Shown one piece after another: positions 13,302-24,853 of a stretch of DNA of 64,000 nt (position 1 is its first letter; every line of letters starts with the position of its first letter). The DNA comes from Escallonia rubra (taxonomy: Eukaryota; Streptophyta; Magnoliopsida; Escalloniales; Escalloniaceae). The notes under the pieces are model-generated. The model was given only the letters and a program-made list of their open reading frames with translations. It searched no databases and was not told where the DNA came from. The translations under genes and the position numbers were made by a program. The stretch covers positions 124,001 through 188,000 of the forward strand of contig JAVXUO010001034.1 of NCBI GenBank assembly GCA_033065855.1, in the 5' to 3' direction.

Positions 13302-13308
13302 TATAAGA
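13302..13308 (+). promoter_or_regulatory. Possible TATA box of the 106-aa gene
   Basis: TATAAGA lies about 80 bp upstream of the ATG at 13387, a plausible plant core-promoter position. Assigned by sequence and position only. Confidence 0.4.
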
Positions 13309-13386
13309 AAGCCAAAGACCATCATGCCTTCTCCCTCTTCTAAACTTCCACAAGTTGCTTGAAGACCACATCTTTTTTCATGCGCA

Positions 13387-13707
13387 ATGGGGACTGATCT
13401 GATCACCACTCCCCGGCGGTCATCCTACTTCTCCGTTTCCGGGTGCATGTCGCCTTCGTGCGTTTCGGTGCACGAAGATTACTCTCGGATTCGTGCTCGC
13501 GGTGGTGACAGTGGGAGCCGGAAATGGCGAAAGATGCTTAAGAAGCTAGCCGCAGAAAGCAAGAGCATATACGGATCCAAGCCCATGACTTTCCATTACG
13601 ATGCTGTTAGCTACGCACAGAATTTCGACGAGGGGCATCATGGCGACGAGTACGCCCACCGGCTCCAAGTGTTTCGACAGTATAGATGGCATGTGCAGAA
13701 GCAATGA
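13387..13707 (+). CDS. Small plant-specific protein of unknown function (106 aa, single exon)
   Basis: The frame is open from ATG to TGA, GC-richer than its surroundings, and its composition looks like real protein. Visible segments: a Ser/Cys-rich N-terminus with the phrase FSVSGCMSPSC, a basic stretch RKWRKMLKKLAAESKSIYG (about residues 45-63), then KPMTFHYDAVSYAQNFDEG (about 65-83) and a polar tail. I recall similar short uncharacterised proteins in many eudicots with a WRK-LLKKL block followed by F-YDA-SYAQNFD-G, but cannot name a function. It has no signal peptide or membrane segment. A six-codon upstream ORF (13380-13397) overlaps the start in another frame and could lower translation. 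The nearest genes are SHMT (upstream, opposite strand) and transposons, so context does not help. Confidence 0.85.
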   Translation: MGTDLITTPRRSSYFSVSGCMSPSCVSVHEDYSRIRARGGDSGSRKWRKMLKKLAAESKSIYGSKPMTFHYDAVSYAQNFDEGHHGDEYAHRLQVFRQYRWHVQKQ

Positions 13708-15424
13708 TGGGAGGTTTTGTGAGTGCAAATTTCGATTATGATTGCCAATACGTACTACTTGGTTTTTCTTTACCTAAGATCTGAATACTGGGTTATCGGG
13801 ATATGTATGCTTTATTGTCTTTGGCCGAGACGAAGACATATGTATGGTGCTGGTATAATGTGCTCATCTTCCGCATATCCTTGGCTTCATTGAGGCTCAA
13901 AGACCGCACATGGAGTACTATTACTAGCCAGGATTTTGATTGAATGGCTTCCATGTTTATCATATAGTTTTAGCTGTGAGGTGAGATGGAAGAGAACATT
14001 TTTGTGTGCACAGAATGTCCTTTAAATTTGAGCCAAATATACGATAACAGTAACCAATAAGCGCTTGTTTGGTTTAGCTGCTGAATTTTATGCACTGCTT
14101 TCCAATTGAAACCTGGTTTTACCGTAATCTAGATGGAGGGGATCCTCTGATAAATCACCAAAATGGTACTTACCGCAAAATAATAATGATGTAGGAACCT
14201 TAAAGAATAAGTCTCTTTTAACTTGATGATTTACTGAAGATGATAAGACATCATGATTTCGACGTTCAAACATGAATAAGGCCATTTTAATTGATTAGAA
14301 ACAATTCTATCGCCTTAACAAGTTTCTGAGCCACAACACATTTTCTGTTGTAGTTAGAACTTCAATGTCTATGTTATTAGCAAAAGAAGGGTCTGCATTC
14401 TTTCTGCTTGTATATAATATTTTTTTGCGTACGATATTGCACACATGCTAACCTATTATATCGTCACTACTGTAGTGAATTAAAAAAAAAAAAAAAGAGG
14501 AGATCAAGAAGATGTTAAGCTCATCAAGTTCGAAATTAATTCGCTTATGGAAAATGAAAGCTACGTTGCCAAAGTAATTTGGTTTCCTGTGCGGCCCAGT
14601 CAACAACAGCTGCAATTGCACTGATGCACATGAGACTCTGAAAGCAAGGAACAAAAAAAAAAAAAAAATTCCGAGAACAGTGACTATAAGCAAATGCAGG
14701 AACGCTTGTTGTCATTATAAGAAAAATTCTTAAAAAGTAACAAATTGGAAATTTCTTTTTCTTTTAAATGTCGCTAAAATGCCTCTATTGGACGCTACTG
14801 GGGTTCACCCGGGACTCTTTGGTGTCTATTTGCCCATGGGCAATCGTTCAATCAGTAGTTTAGTAGGATTTAGTAAATCTATTCTTCATGTACTGCATTA
14901 GTTCTTTTCATACCTAATTTTCACCACCGCCTGCATTTACAGGATCTGAAGATGCTATGACCATCTCTCCCGGAACAAAAGCTAATGGGTGTTGGTGAAT
15001 TAACATGAGATTTTATGCTTTAGAGCAACATGTGACTGTGCCATTTGAGCTCATCATAACTCTTTGGTTCTCCAAAAAATCATGCCATGTTCATCGTGAT
15101 TACGGAACTTGGTTGGACGAGACACTGGTTTTTTTATGCCCGCGAACCAACCTTCCCTTTTTATCTTGTTAAGATAAGAAAAGGCTGAACGACCATGCCA
15201 TACAAAAAAGGCCATATTGTGCAAGGAGACTTGCACACCATATTGATTTTGGAAAGGGAGAGATTATTTTCACTCCAAACAAATTGAGCTATTCACTTGT
15301 TAATCGTTAGAAGGTAACAATTATCATTGAAGTACATTTTTAGCAACAAAAGAATAGTGAAAATTATATAAACAGATAGAAATACCATTTCCTTTTGAAA
15401 ATAGTAAAATAAATATGGTGGTCT
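13708..15424. other. 3' flank of the small gene and intergenic DNA
   Basis: The first few hundred bases probably contain the 3' UTR of the 106-aa gene. The rest is AT-rich, with A/T homopolymers near 14478 and 14655. No coding region or repeat was recognised. Confidence 0.4.
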
Positions 15425-17364
15425 TTTTCACAAAGGTAAACATTGATGGGGCAAGAAGTTAAATATGGGCTTGAGACTTCGCACGTGAACTGGGGATGAA
15501 ATACAAAAAGTTTTGGCCCCAAAGCTATGGAGGCTGAGGCTGCTATAGGCAACAACTAAAGGTGCAACATGTCCTTGTAGAAGGAGACTCGACATGTATT
15601 TTTGCTAGCCCATTCCGTCTACACACCTTTGGTAGCTCTGGGTTACCACCTTCGCGACGTGTCAACAAATTTTCAACAAGCAAAGTTCAATGCTACCAAT
15701 CTAGTCAACTCAGAGTGCACGCTCCAAGTCACGTGCCATGCCTCCATCACCCAAAATATTCTAAATGTTGGCATTGGTGTCCCAGGCTTTCCCCATAGAG
15801 ATCGGCCCAAGTCCTCCCCTGGGATGGGGAGGCCGGCTAGAGCCCTTCCCTTGGAGGCTCCTTGCCCCTCCCCCATTTGGTTTTTCTTTCATTGGGAACT
15901 CCTTGCTCCATTACCTCCCGTCACTGCGCCAGAACGCCTCGACGTCCAATCGTGTCAAAGCACCGTTTGCGTGTTACGTGCCCCTAGCATAACACTCAAT
16001 GCTGCCTGAGCGCTGTGACACCCGACCGTGCCCGGGCGTCGTCTCTGCACTATGTGCCACTAGCACTGCACTCGTGCGCCGCCTCCTACTATATGGATCA
16101 TGGCACTACTTCCTTAAGTTATTCCCATGTGCTATCGACGTGTCATGTGCCCCAGCACGACACTTAGTGACCGCGCCCCCGCACTATATCCATTGAGACT
16201 GCCCCTAGCACCACAGACATCCTGCGCGCCTATGCGCCACTTATACAGTTGTGCCCCTGGCACTCTGTCATACTGCCACACCATTGGCATTGGTCTTACC
16301 TTCACCACACCATGAGCACATCACCTTGGTCGTTGAACATGCTTCGACCTGCTATCCAGAGTGTGCAAAATCCCTCAGGGTAGATGACTCGTCCTGGACA
16401 CTAACCCAAGGAGCTCTGAGTGCTTCGGCATGAGGACTCCCCTCCCGCCAAGTAGGAGACTCCTCTGACATACTACCTCGGCCCATCGAGCAAGCGATTC
16501 CGTCTGAACACTACCTTAGTGCGCTCCGAGTACTCTGGCATGGGGACTCATCCCAGACAATAACTTGGCGAACACCGTGTGCTCCAGTACAAGGAATCAC
16601 TGCGAGACAGACGATTCTCTCGGGACATTATCTCTGGCAGGGAGCTCCGAGTGCTTTGATATGAGGACTTTCTTCGTGCCATTTATGTGACTTCTCTGGT
16701 ACACTACCTTAGTTAGTCGGTTAGGTGACTCATCGGGACACTACTTTAGTATGTTGGTAGGTGACTCATTCATGTCACTATAATGGTACATTTTTGAATG
16801 CTCAGTAGAAAGGCTTAACCATGAAGTGACTTCTCCAAGACATTACCTTCACCATGGTGTCTGCTCAACTAGTTTTACGTGCTCTGGCACTGGTGACTCT
16901 TCATCGACACCTCTAGGAACTATGACCCCAAGGCTTCGAGACACTACTTTCCTTACAGTGTCTGCTTGACTAATTTACGTGCTCTGGCACTAGTGACTCT
17001 TCATTGGCACCCCTTAGCTAGGGATTTATGATCTCAATATCACTTCGAGACGGGAGCAGATCTTCGTAGTGCGTCACACCTAGTCCTTGTGGCATTGGGC
17101 ATCGATCCTTCCCCACCGCTATCAGGTTCTCTGTATCTCTCGACGATCCTATTAGACTTAGAAAAGGGCTTTGGACTGATGGCTAGATAACAAGGGTTCT
17201 CTGGCCACACCGGCACTGTGTGAGCCAATCTTTCTAGACAGATAGAGCGAAGCTGTGCAGGCAGACTATGTGCATATGTGATCCAATAGTCAGTGGAGCA
17301 CCAGTATTTATGGCCCCCTTTTGATGAGGTGTCACTCCGAAGGAACACCATGTATCGTTTGATT

Positions 17365-18030
17365 ACATCACACGCAGATGTGTGTGCAATAATGAAGTTA
17401 GCAATATCATATTTTCATAATATCAGCTTGGCCTTTTAGAATATATTTTAACTATATTTTTAATGAATTTTAAATTGTGAAGACCAAACATGTCCTTCTA
17501 GATAGTTATTTATTACTTAAAATTCTACCTTTTAGGATGCAAAGTGTCGTAATTTTAGATAGGTAATAATGTAACATCAAAAGAAGTGTTACACCAAAAT
17601 GTCCATTTTCTATATATACTAGTCACCATAGCACACGTGATACGCTTACAAAAATAAAGTTAATGATATAAATTTTGTTAAAAAATCAAGCATCACTTAT
17701 AAGTATTTATTGTTAAATTCGGTAAAATGATTCTTAAATTGCAAAACAATAAGTTAGCCATGCGTGTGCAGAATTAAGTTTGCAAAATATTATCATCGTG
17801 CCAAACTTGACCTTAGATTTAATATTTAACTACACTTTTTTAATGAATTTTATATTGTGAAAATCATATATGTCCTTATAAATAGTTATTTAGTATTTAA
17901 AAATGTTTATTTTGTGTAACCTTTCAAAGATTTTCTTAAAATGTCAAGTACCATAAATATAGATACGTAGTTATGTAATATTAAAGATGTGTTATACTAA
18001 AATCGGTGCTCCCTTTATATATATAGAGTA
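17365..18030. repeat. Two diverged AT-rich copies (period about 390 bp) nested in solo LTR A
   Basis: Matching text occurs near 17368-17610 and 17760-18005: TGTGTGCA, AACTATATTTTTAATGAATTTT or a near variant, ATGTCCTT, ATAGTTATTTA and a closing GTGTTA-type segment. The block sits between the LTR's upstream part and its TATA box and is absent from copies B and C, so it is a later insertion. An ACTAGTCACC segment near 17618 recalls an inverted Helitron 3' end, but this is not firm. Confidence 0.5.
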
Positions 18031-18333
18031 GATTAGTATAAATAGATAGTAGACTTGAGAATTCATTTTAAGAAGAACACGACTCATTTGCAAATCTCAG
18101 TTTCTCACTCTACAACTTCATAGCTAGAGAACTCTGGAGAGAGAAAGACTCTGAACTTCTGACCCCCGACTCTAAACCCAAGCACTAGTCTAGTGACTGC
18201 TGTTGTGCATTCACCATGTCCCTTCAACACTGTCACTCCTCAAGTTTTGTCTGCGAAGCCTTGATCTTTACCCTTGTTTCATCCTTATTTTGTCTCACAA
18301 TACTTAATTTTTTACTCAAACTACATTTTTATG

Positions 18334-18334
<1 letters not shown>

Positions 18335-18406
<72 letters not shown>
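18335..18406. repeat. (CA)n(TA)n microsatellite
   Basis: About 14 CA repeats run directly into about 20 TA repeats near the 3' end of solo LTR A. Confidence 0.95.
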
Positions 18407-18408
<2 letters not shown>

Positions 18409-18488
18409 GAACTCACCTCGACATTAAAGTATTATATTGATGAACCGTAAGACAATGTTCAGCCGAGTGTGGACATGACTCCCACAAG

Positions 18489-19823
18489 CATGGGCGGAGG
18501 AAATGAGGGGCACAGGTGGGCCAGGGCCCACCTACTTCTTAGTAAATTTTCTATTCTATATGATATATTTTACCCTTAATGAGAAAAATGCCCACCTAAA
18601 AATTTTAAAAATACTTTAAAGAGATATATTTTTACTCATTTTATATGTTAAGTTATCTGAAATTTCTAAATTTAGTTAAAAAGAATGTCTTTTTAGCCAT
18701 TAAAAATGCTAAACTTACACAAATAAATAAAAAAATGTTTGCACTTAAAGTCGACACAAAAAATTCTCTACATTCTCTATTGTTTTCAAAGCCTAAAAGT
18801 GACATAATGGAGAGAGGCAAGGAGCACATTATTATCTCCGTAGTCCCCTCACCGACCTTACGCCCTCAACGCCACGACCCACTCACTGCCTCCACCGGCA
18901 GGTCGACCTTTGGCGACCGAAATAGTTCCGTAGACGTAGATTCAATAACGGTAGAATGGTTGAAGTCATGGTGTATTGCTCGAATCAACAATTCATCTAT
19001 TCCTCTAACTTTGTTGATTCATCATGGCATATTTGCAGTGACGCTCTCCTCAAATTTTCTTTCCTAAATTATCAATGTCTTACCTAATTTCTCCACGACA
19101 ATCCCTTTAGCTTAAAAATCATGAAGAACCCTAGCTTTTTTCGCCAAATATAAAGCCACCAACCTTGCACTGATTACTGAAATTGCTCCACCACCTCCAT
19201 GCAGAGTTGCAAACGCTAATCTTCCGAAAGCAAGGTAAGATCTTGACTTTCGGTGTTTATTCTTAGAATTTCTAATTCCTTGAACTTGACCCTTTCTTTT
19301 TGTTTCAAATTAGAATTTAATAATTAAGTTTAGGAACTTACAAGTCCCAATTGGAGCTGCTAGTGGGATCCTTAATTTCAGATTGAGATTTTGAATTTTT
19401 ATTTTCAGATTGCAATTGCTGCTTGTGGGTGATGAGTGTATAGGTTTCAAATTGAGGTTTGTTGGGATTTTTCATTTTGGATTGAGAGATTGGCAATTGT
19501 TATTTCTGGTCGCATTTAGGAATTAGAATTTGGCATTTGGGTGAATTTAATACTAAATTTGGCAATTAGGGTTTGAGAATTTGGAGCTTTCATGAACAAA
19601 TTGAATATACTGCCCACCTGACGAATTGAGAAGTTCGAATTGCCGAATTGGAGTTCTAGTTTCTTGCCCCTTTGGCCCATGTTCATCAGTTTGTTAGGTT
19701 TTTTTTTTTTTTTTTTGTCATATCAGTTTGTTAGGTTTAACTCATTGACGACGATATTTTAAGCAAATTTTTTTTTTGACTATTAGGTGTCCACCTTAAA
19801 TTAAATTTCTGGCTCCGCCGCCA
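18489..19823. mobile_element. hAT-like non-autonomous element with 8-bp TSD
   Basis: The ends CATGGGCGGAG (left) and CTCCGCCGCCA (right) are inverse and match the CAGGGGCGGAGCC terminal type also seen at 42214-43128. The direct repeat CCCACAAG flanks it at 18481-18488 and 19824-19831. The interior is AT-rich with a GC-rich patch near 18830-18960 and no transposase frame. Length 1335 bp. Confidence 0.75.
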
Positions 19824-20504
19824 CCCACAAGCGAAGGTGTCTGGTAGGCATCGATATCATGCAGTTACGTAACATTGTATTTTGTCCAGAGAAACAGGTA
19901 ATGTGGTGGCTCGTTCTGTGGCCAGATGTGTCCTTAAGATAAGACGGTCATGTCTGGTGGTAGATTATTTCCTATATGGCTTGGTAGAGCCTGTGATGAT
20001 GCTATGGCATATGCCCTTTCGTCCATAAATCTTCTATCCTTTGACCAAAAGATTAAGAAGAGAGGGAAAAAAACCTTCTCGACGATATAGAAATAAATAC
20101 AAAATCATGCTTCCTGCACATTTAGCCCTTGAGTTCTTTGGCAGTTGTGGATACAGGATGTTATCACAAGGTGGTCAAACTATAGGGACACAAAATCTCT
20201 ATTAGATTAAAAGTGCACGTAATTTGTTGTTGTTCTCAACCTATTCTGGTCTTACCCGAAGGCCCCCTGGGGTCCCCTTTTGCATGACACATCCGCACAA
20301 GCAACGGTCAATTTTCCAACGCATCGAACCGACCAGCGCGAGCACACTCAAGTCACGTGCATTTTTCACTTCGCGCGCCTTGTGCGACTTAGGCACGATT
20401 TATTTCACGTTGACGTCACTCACGCTAGCGCGATCGTCACGTCGAGACCACCCGAACACCTTTTCACCAAAAAGGTCGACCGACGACGCAACCGGAGCAA
20501 CGGG

Positions 20505-20920
20505 GTCAAGGGGCAAAGGCCTTGGCCAACCCCATGGGGTCGGCCTCGGCCTCCCCCAAGGCCATGGGGTCGGCCTCGGCCTCCCATGGGGGGTTGGCCT
20601 TGGCCTTCCTCCCCCGGTTCTTCACTTTTCGCGCAAAGTCCTTTTCGCACTTTCTTCGCTTCGTATGTGACTCTGGCACCTTGTTCATCATGTGGGTACA
20701 ATTCTTGACAACATGCTCGTCACAAAACAACTTCTGGATTTGTCATTGCCCATCAACACACCTACCAACGGCGCACCCAAAGTTCACCGAATGGGGGAAT
20801 GGCCTTGGACTCCCTTCATGGGAGTTGGCCATTGGCCTTGGCCACCCCCTAGGGTCGGCCTCGGCCTCCCCAGGGGTGGTGGCCTTGGCCTTCCCCCCAA
20901 TGTTTGGCCTATGGCCTCCC
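20505..20920. repeat. GGCCTCGGCCT-type minisatellite in solo LTR B
   Basis: Degenerate units of the form GGGGTCGGCCTCGGCCTCCC recur at about 20505-20610 and 20800-20915. Long open frames across it are compositional, not genes. The same motif, inverted, fills 54195-54505 in copy C. Confidence 0.85.
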
Positions 20921-20964
20921 CTCCCGCGCGCACTTGTTTTCTCGAGTCTTTGCACCACCGCGAT

Positions 20965-21385
20965 GTTTACGGACGTTCGTACATCAACCTCGCGACGTCC
21001 GTCGTGTATGAACCTCCCGATGTCCGTCATGTATCAACCTCTCGATGTCTGTTCGTACATCAACCTCGCGACGTCCGTCGTGTATCAACCTCCTGACGTC
21101 CGTCGTGCATCAACCTCCCGACGTCCGTTCGTGCATCAACCTCGCGACGTCCGTCGTGCATCAACCTCCCGACGTCCGTCGTGCATCAACCTCGCGACGT
21201 CCGTCGTGTATCAACCTCCCGTCGTCCATTCGTCCATCAACCTCCCGACGTCCGTCGTGCATCAACCTCTTGACGTTCGTTCGTACATCAACCTCCCGAC
21301 GTCTGTTGTGCATCGACCTCGCGACGTCCGACGTACATCGACCTCACGACGTCTGTCGTCTATCAACCTCGTGACGTCAGTCGTC
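20965..21385. repeat. About 25-bp minisatellite with GACGTC cores
   Basis: About 17 units of the form ATCAACCTCCCGACGTCCGT, with variable spacers. Most units carry an ACGTC core and several carry the palindrome GACGTC. Confidence 0.9.
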
Positions 21386-21559
21386 CGTGACCGCACATGC
21401 TCCCGCGATGCCCATCGCCCAAAGTCGCGCGCTACCGCCGAATGACCCGTCACCGACGACCACATACCATCACTCCCGAATTTTTCATTACTACATGTTG
21501 CATTCATTATCTTGTTATGACAGGTACACTCAGCTCACATACCATCTTTGGGACACCCG

Positions 21560-22195
21560 ACGCGCGCCCGTGCGCCATCTCCGCGACGTTCGTCGCTGCG
21601 CCCGGGCGCCATCCTCATGATACGTGCCCCGGCACCAAGTATTGTCTCCGTGACGTTTGTTGCCGCACTCGTGCATTATCGTCATGATACGTGCCCACGG
21701 CACCAAGTATTGCTCCGCGACCTTCGTCGCCGCGCACCGTGTGCCATCGTCATGATACGTGCCCCGGCACCAGGTATTACCTCCGCAACATTCATCGCCG
21801 CGCCCGTGCGCCATCGTCATGATACGTGCCCCGGCACCAAGTATTGCTCCGCGACGTTCGTCGTCGCGCCCATGTGCCATAGCCGTGATACGTGCCCCGG
21901 CACCAGGTATCGTCTCTGCGACGTTCGTCACCGCGCCCGTGCACCACTTCAATGATATGTGCCCACAGCGCCAGGTATTGTCTCCGAGACGTTCGTCGCC
22001 GTGCCCGTGCGCCACTTCCATGATATGTGCCTCGGCACTAGGCATTACATCCGCGACGTTCGTCGCCGCGCCCGTACGCCACTTCCATGATACGTGCCCC
22101 GGCACTAGGTATTATCTCCACGACGTTCGTCGCCGTGCCCGTGCGCCACTTTCATGATACGTGCCCCGGCACCAGGTATTGTCTCGTGCTATAGG
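21560..22195. repeat. 67-bp tandem repeat in solo LTR B
   Basis: Units begin ATGATACGTGCCCCGGCACC; the first two start at 21617 and 21684, exactly 67 bp apart, and about nine follow in all. The sequence is very CpG-rich. Confidence 0.9.
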
Positions 22196-22229
22196 CACCG
22201 TGCCCATGCGCCACAATCATGTTACATGC

Positions 22230-22645
22230 TTCCGGGATGGGCTCACAACCTTATAGCCATCGCCGTTTCAATCACATGAGGGCTTCGGCCCTCGTACCGG
22301 GATGGGCTCATAACCTTATAGCCATCGCCGTCTCAATCACAGGGGGGCTTCGGCCCTCGTACCGGGATGGGCTCACAACTTTATAGCCATCGCCGTCTCA
22401 ATCACAGGGGGGCTTCAGCCCTCACACCGGGATGGGCTCACAACCTTATAGCCATCGCCGTCTCAATAACAAGGGGGCTTCGACCCTCGCATCGGGATGT
22501 GCTCACAACCTTATAGCCATCGCCGTCACAATCATGGGGGGCTCCTACATGAGGACCCCTCGCAGCGGGATGGACTCACAACCTTAAAGCCATCGTCGTC
22601 ACAATCATGGGGGGCTCCGGCACGAGGACCCCTCGCAACGGACTC
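22230..22645. repeat. About 66-bp tandem repeat in solo LTR B
   Basis: About six units start CGGGATGGGCTCACAACC and contain TATAGCCATCGCCGTC and a GGGGGCTTC or GGGGGCTCC segment. Confidence 0.9.
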
Positions 22646-23450
22646 TGAGCATTGAGCTGCGAGCATGTCCACTCATGTTGCTGTTGATCGTCTACACCAC
22701 CAGGGCAATGACCCACAGGTCACTCCGGGACGGGAGCAGGTCCTTGGAAGGCATCGCGTCTAGTCGGCCTGACAGTTGGCTACAGGGGCAACCCTCACAG
22801 CTGTCAGGTTCTTTGCGCGTCTCTTGACGCACCTTGTGGGATTCAGTGAGGGCTTGGACCGGTGGCTGGAACAACGGGCTTACTCTGATCATTCTACCGT
22901 GGTGTGGCCAGTTTTCTCAGACAGGTAGAGCGACGCTGTGCGAGGCAGGCAACGTGAATTTGGGAACCGGCAGTCCAACGGAGAACCGGTATTTTGGGAC
23001 CCCCTGGTGACGTGTCACTCATAGGGGACGACATGTGGCACTTTATGACATAAGCACACTGTTTCCTATAAATAGTGAACCCTATGACTCAAAATAGATT
23101 TCTTCTTCATTCTCACCAAAATCACTTTCTCACTCTAGAATTTGGGGAGCGCTTGGATTCTAGCGAGAGAAAGACAAATTGAACATAACTTTGGACCGTA
23201 ACATTAGACCTCGACTCAGACCCTGACTTGGACTGTCGACTGCCAGCCTTATTCGTCTCAACCTTGCCTTCGCATCAATTACCCTCCTCACGGCCTGTCT
23301 GGGAAGCCTTGCTCTCAGCCCTTACTCCGTCCTTGTTGTCTCTCACTTTGCATACTTGGAAGATGACACATCATTTGGAAGCTGACACAGACTACAGCCT
23401 TTGTGGCACCTCCACGTAAGTACGAACTCACTTTCCTTGGCATCAGTTGT

Positions 23451-24853
23451 GCTCCGAAAATATATAGAAAAAAAAAAAATGCTCCCTCTATTTCTTCGAT
23501 CACTTTATGAAGATAAACTGTACAACCCGAAAAAGAAAGATCAAGGCAAGATTTTATTATTCCCTTGAGTTTTACCATTCTCGATTCAGAAGTTCACGTT
23601 TCCTTTATTGCTTTTTTTTTCCTTTTTGGGGATAAGTTTTTGCTCCCACTCCACTTGGGGCACACTTCTTCCAACTCATATTTAGTGATAGAAAACGTGG
23701 CTAAAGTTCATTATTGACACTTCTAATGAATGTAGTTAGCAAATCAGTGTCCTTAAAACCAATGGTGGAGCAGACTTCTGGCAGCACTCCAATAAATAAA
23801 AAAAGAAAAAAGAAAAATCTGTGTACCATTATGTATTTCCGGTCGCAATTTACTTTGACAGTATAGCTTTCCAAAGTTAAGACAAACTATAACCAGAAGA
23901 GAAATTAACCAGATTGCTTGCAAGCTTTCCTTTAGAGCAAAGGTCGTAAAGAGGTTTTACTTTCAAAAAAAATAAAAATTGCTGCATATTTTTCTGATTA
24001 AAATTATGTTATGGTGGGAAACGCTTTTCACTTTGATAAGGAGAGGCTGCTGAACAAGGCAGTCTCTGTCATATTTCGAAAAACAATTTTTGCTAGCAAT
24101 TACTAAAACAACGTTTTTTTCGGAATAACAATGTGGTCAAGTGACCACCTTAAACATAAACCTTTATCCACCCCTGCGGCTCACAGAAATGTCTCGTAGT
24201 CAAAGCATCAAGACATTTTATGCCGTTGATATGTGAGGATATTGGTTCAATTAAGGTCATTATATCAAATTTTGAACATATTAAAACAACACGCTTTTTA
24301 TGGTTTATAATCTGGGTATCAAAATTTTGGAATAACACGCTTTCTAGATGTCAAATTTGGGCAAGACATCTGATATTCATAAAAAATGGACGAGATCTCT
24401 GATGGATCCTCATAACCTCATTAAGTCGTAAAACCGCGGGAGAGTATTTCTGCGGGGGGGGGGGGGGGGGGGGATGGGATGCGGCAGAAAAGCTCAAATC
24501 TTATAGCTACAATTTGTTTACAGAAGTAGGCAAGTCTGGAAAAACACACTTGCCTTCTATTGTCCAGAAAAAAAAAGAGAAAAAAAAAAGTGTTAACTTT
24601 TTATGCAAAAGATGGTTTCTATTTTCCCACAAAAGGTGGATTGCAAGTTTATGAACCGTTTGACCAACTAGATGATCGCAATTGACAGGCATGGAAGCGG
24701 AAAAAATGGATGAAAACGAAGGTGAAAGGAAAATGACCACTCAAAATGCTACAGAAACTTGCTTCAGAGAATAGCTGTTCAACCAAAGAATTTGCACTCA
24801 ATTATTTGCTTCAGATCGGCCTGCATAGACAATCACCCAGCTGATTGCTCTGC
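23451..24853. other. Intergenic DNA with a 20-base poly-G run
   Basis: AT-rich sequence with several A or T homopolymers and a run of 20 G at 24454-24473. No gene or element was recognised. A 71-codon frame at 24859-25074, just beyond, resembles no family I know and has no gene context. Confidence 0.45.

Larger units (their letters stand above)
15595..18418 (+). mobile_element. Old solo LTR (copy A) of the minisatellite-bearing LTR family
   Basis: It shares text with the two other solo LTRs in this window: GACGGGAGCAG near 17050, a TATA box at 18037-18044 (TATAAATA) followed by a CACTCTACAACTTCATAG-type leader, and a 3' end GAACTCAC. An 8-bp repeat CTCGACAT lies at both borders (15588-15595 and 18417-18424). 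The target duplication falls within it, inside the RVT_3 pseudogene. No gag or pol sequence is present, so it is a solo LTR of about 2.8 kb. It is clearly the most diverged of the three and so the oldest. Superfamily not established; Ty3/gypsy is a guess from the large LTR. Confidence 0.65.
15425..20010 (+). pseudogene. RNase-H-like (RVT_3) pseudogene split by two insertions
   Basis: Three plus-strand pieces look like parts of one RVT_3-type RNase H domain, common in plant LINE-derived and RNase-H-like genes. The pieces are about 15425-15595 (KVNIDGA, then FGPKAMEAEAA and VEGDST), 18425-18480, and about 19833-20010 (ETGNVVARSVARC, the typical NxVAHxLA region). Between them sit the old solo LTR (about 15595-18418) and a hAT element (18489-19823). 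The catalytic DG and EGDS motifs are recognisable. Stops occur in the first and last pieces, and the conserved His of VAH is Arg here, so this is a dead copy. Assignment rests on motif recognition. Confidence 0.5.
20231..23445 (+). mobile_element. Giant solo LTR (copy B) with perfect 5-bp TSD
   Basis: It starts TGTTCTCAACC and ends GGCATCA, with identical GTTGT at 20226-20230 and 23446-23450. TG...CA ends and a 5-bp target duplication without any gag, pol, primer-binding site or second LTR mean a solo LTR, here 3215 bp. A TATA box (TATAAATA, 23067-23074) followed by a CTCTAGAA leader gives a promoter/R-like zone. Most of its length is four kinds of GC-rich tandem repeat, entered separately. 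Related copies are at 15595-18418 and 52196-54745. The perfect target duplication suggests it is younger than copy A. Confidence 0.85.

Noticed and set aside
20522-21445. 307-codon open frame in solo LTR B
   Set aside because: It runs through minisatellite arrays whose unit length or composition avoids stops. The peptide is a repetition of SRRPSCINL-type words with no protein character, and other frames are open there too.
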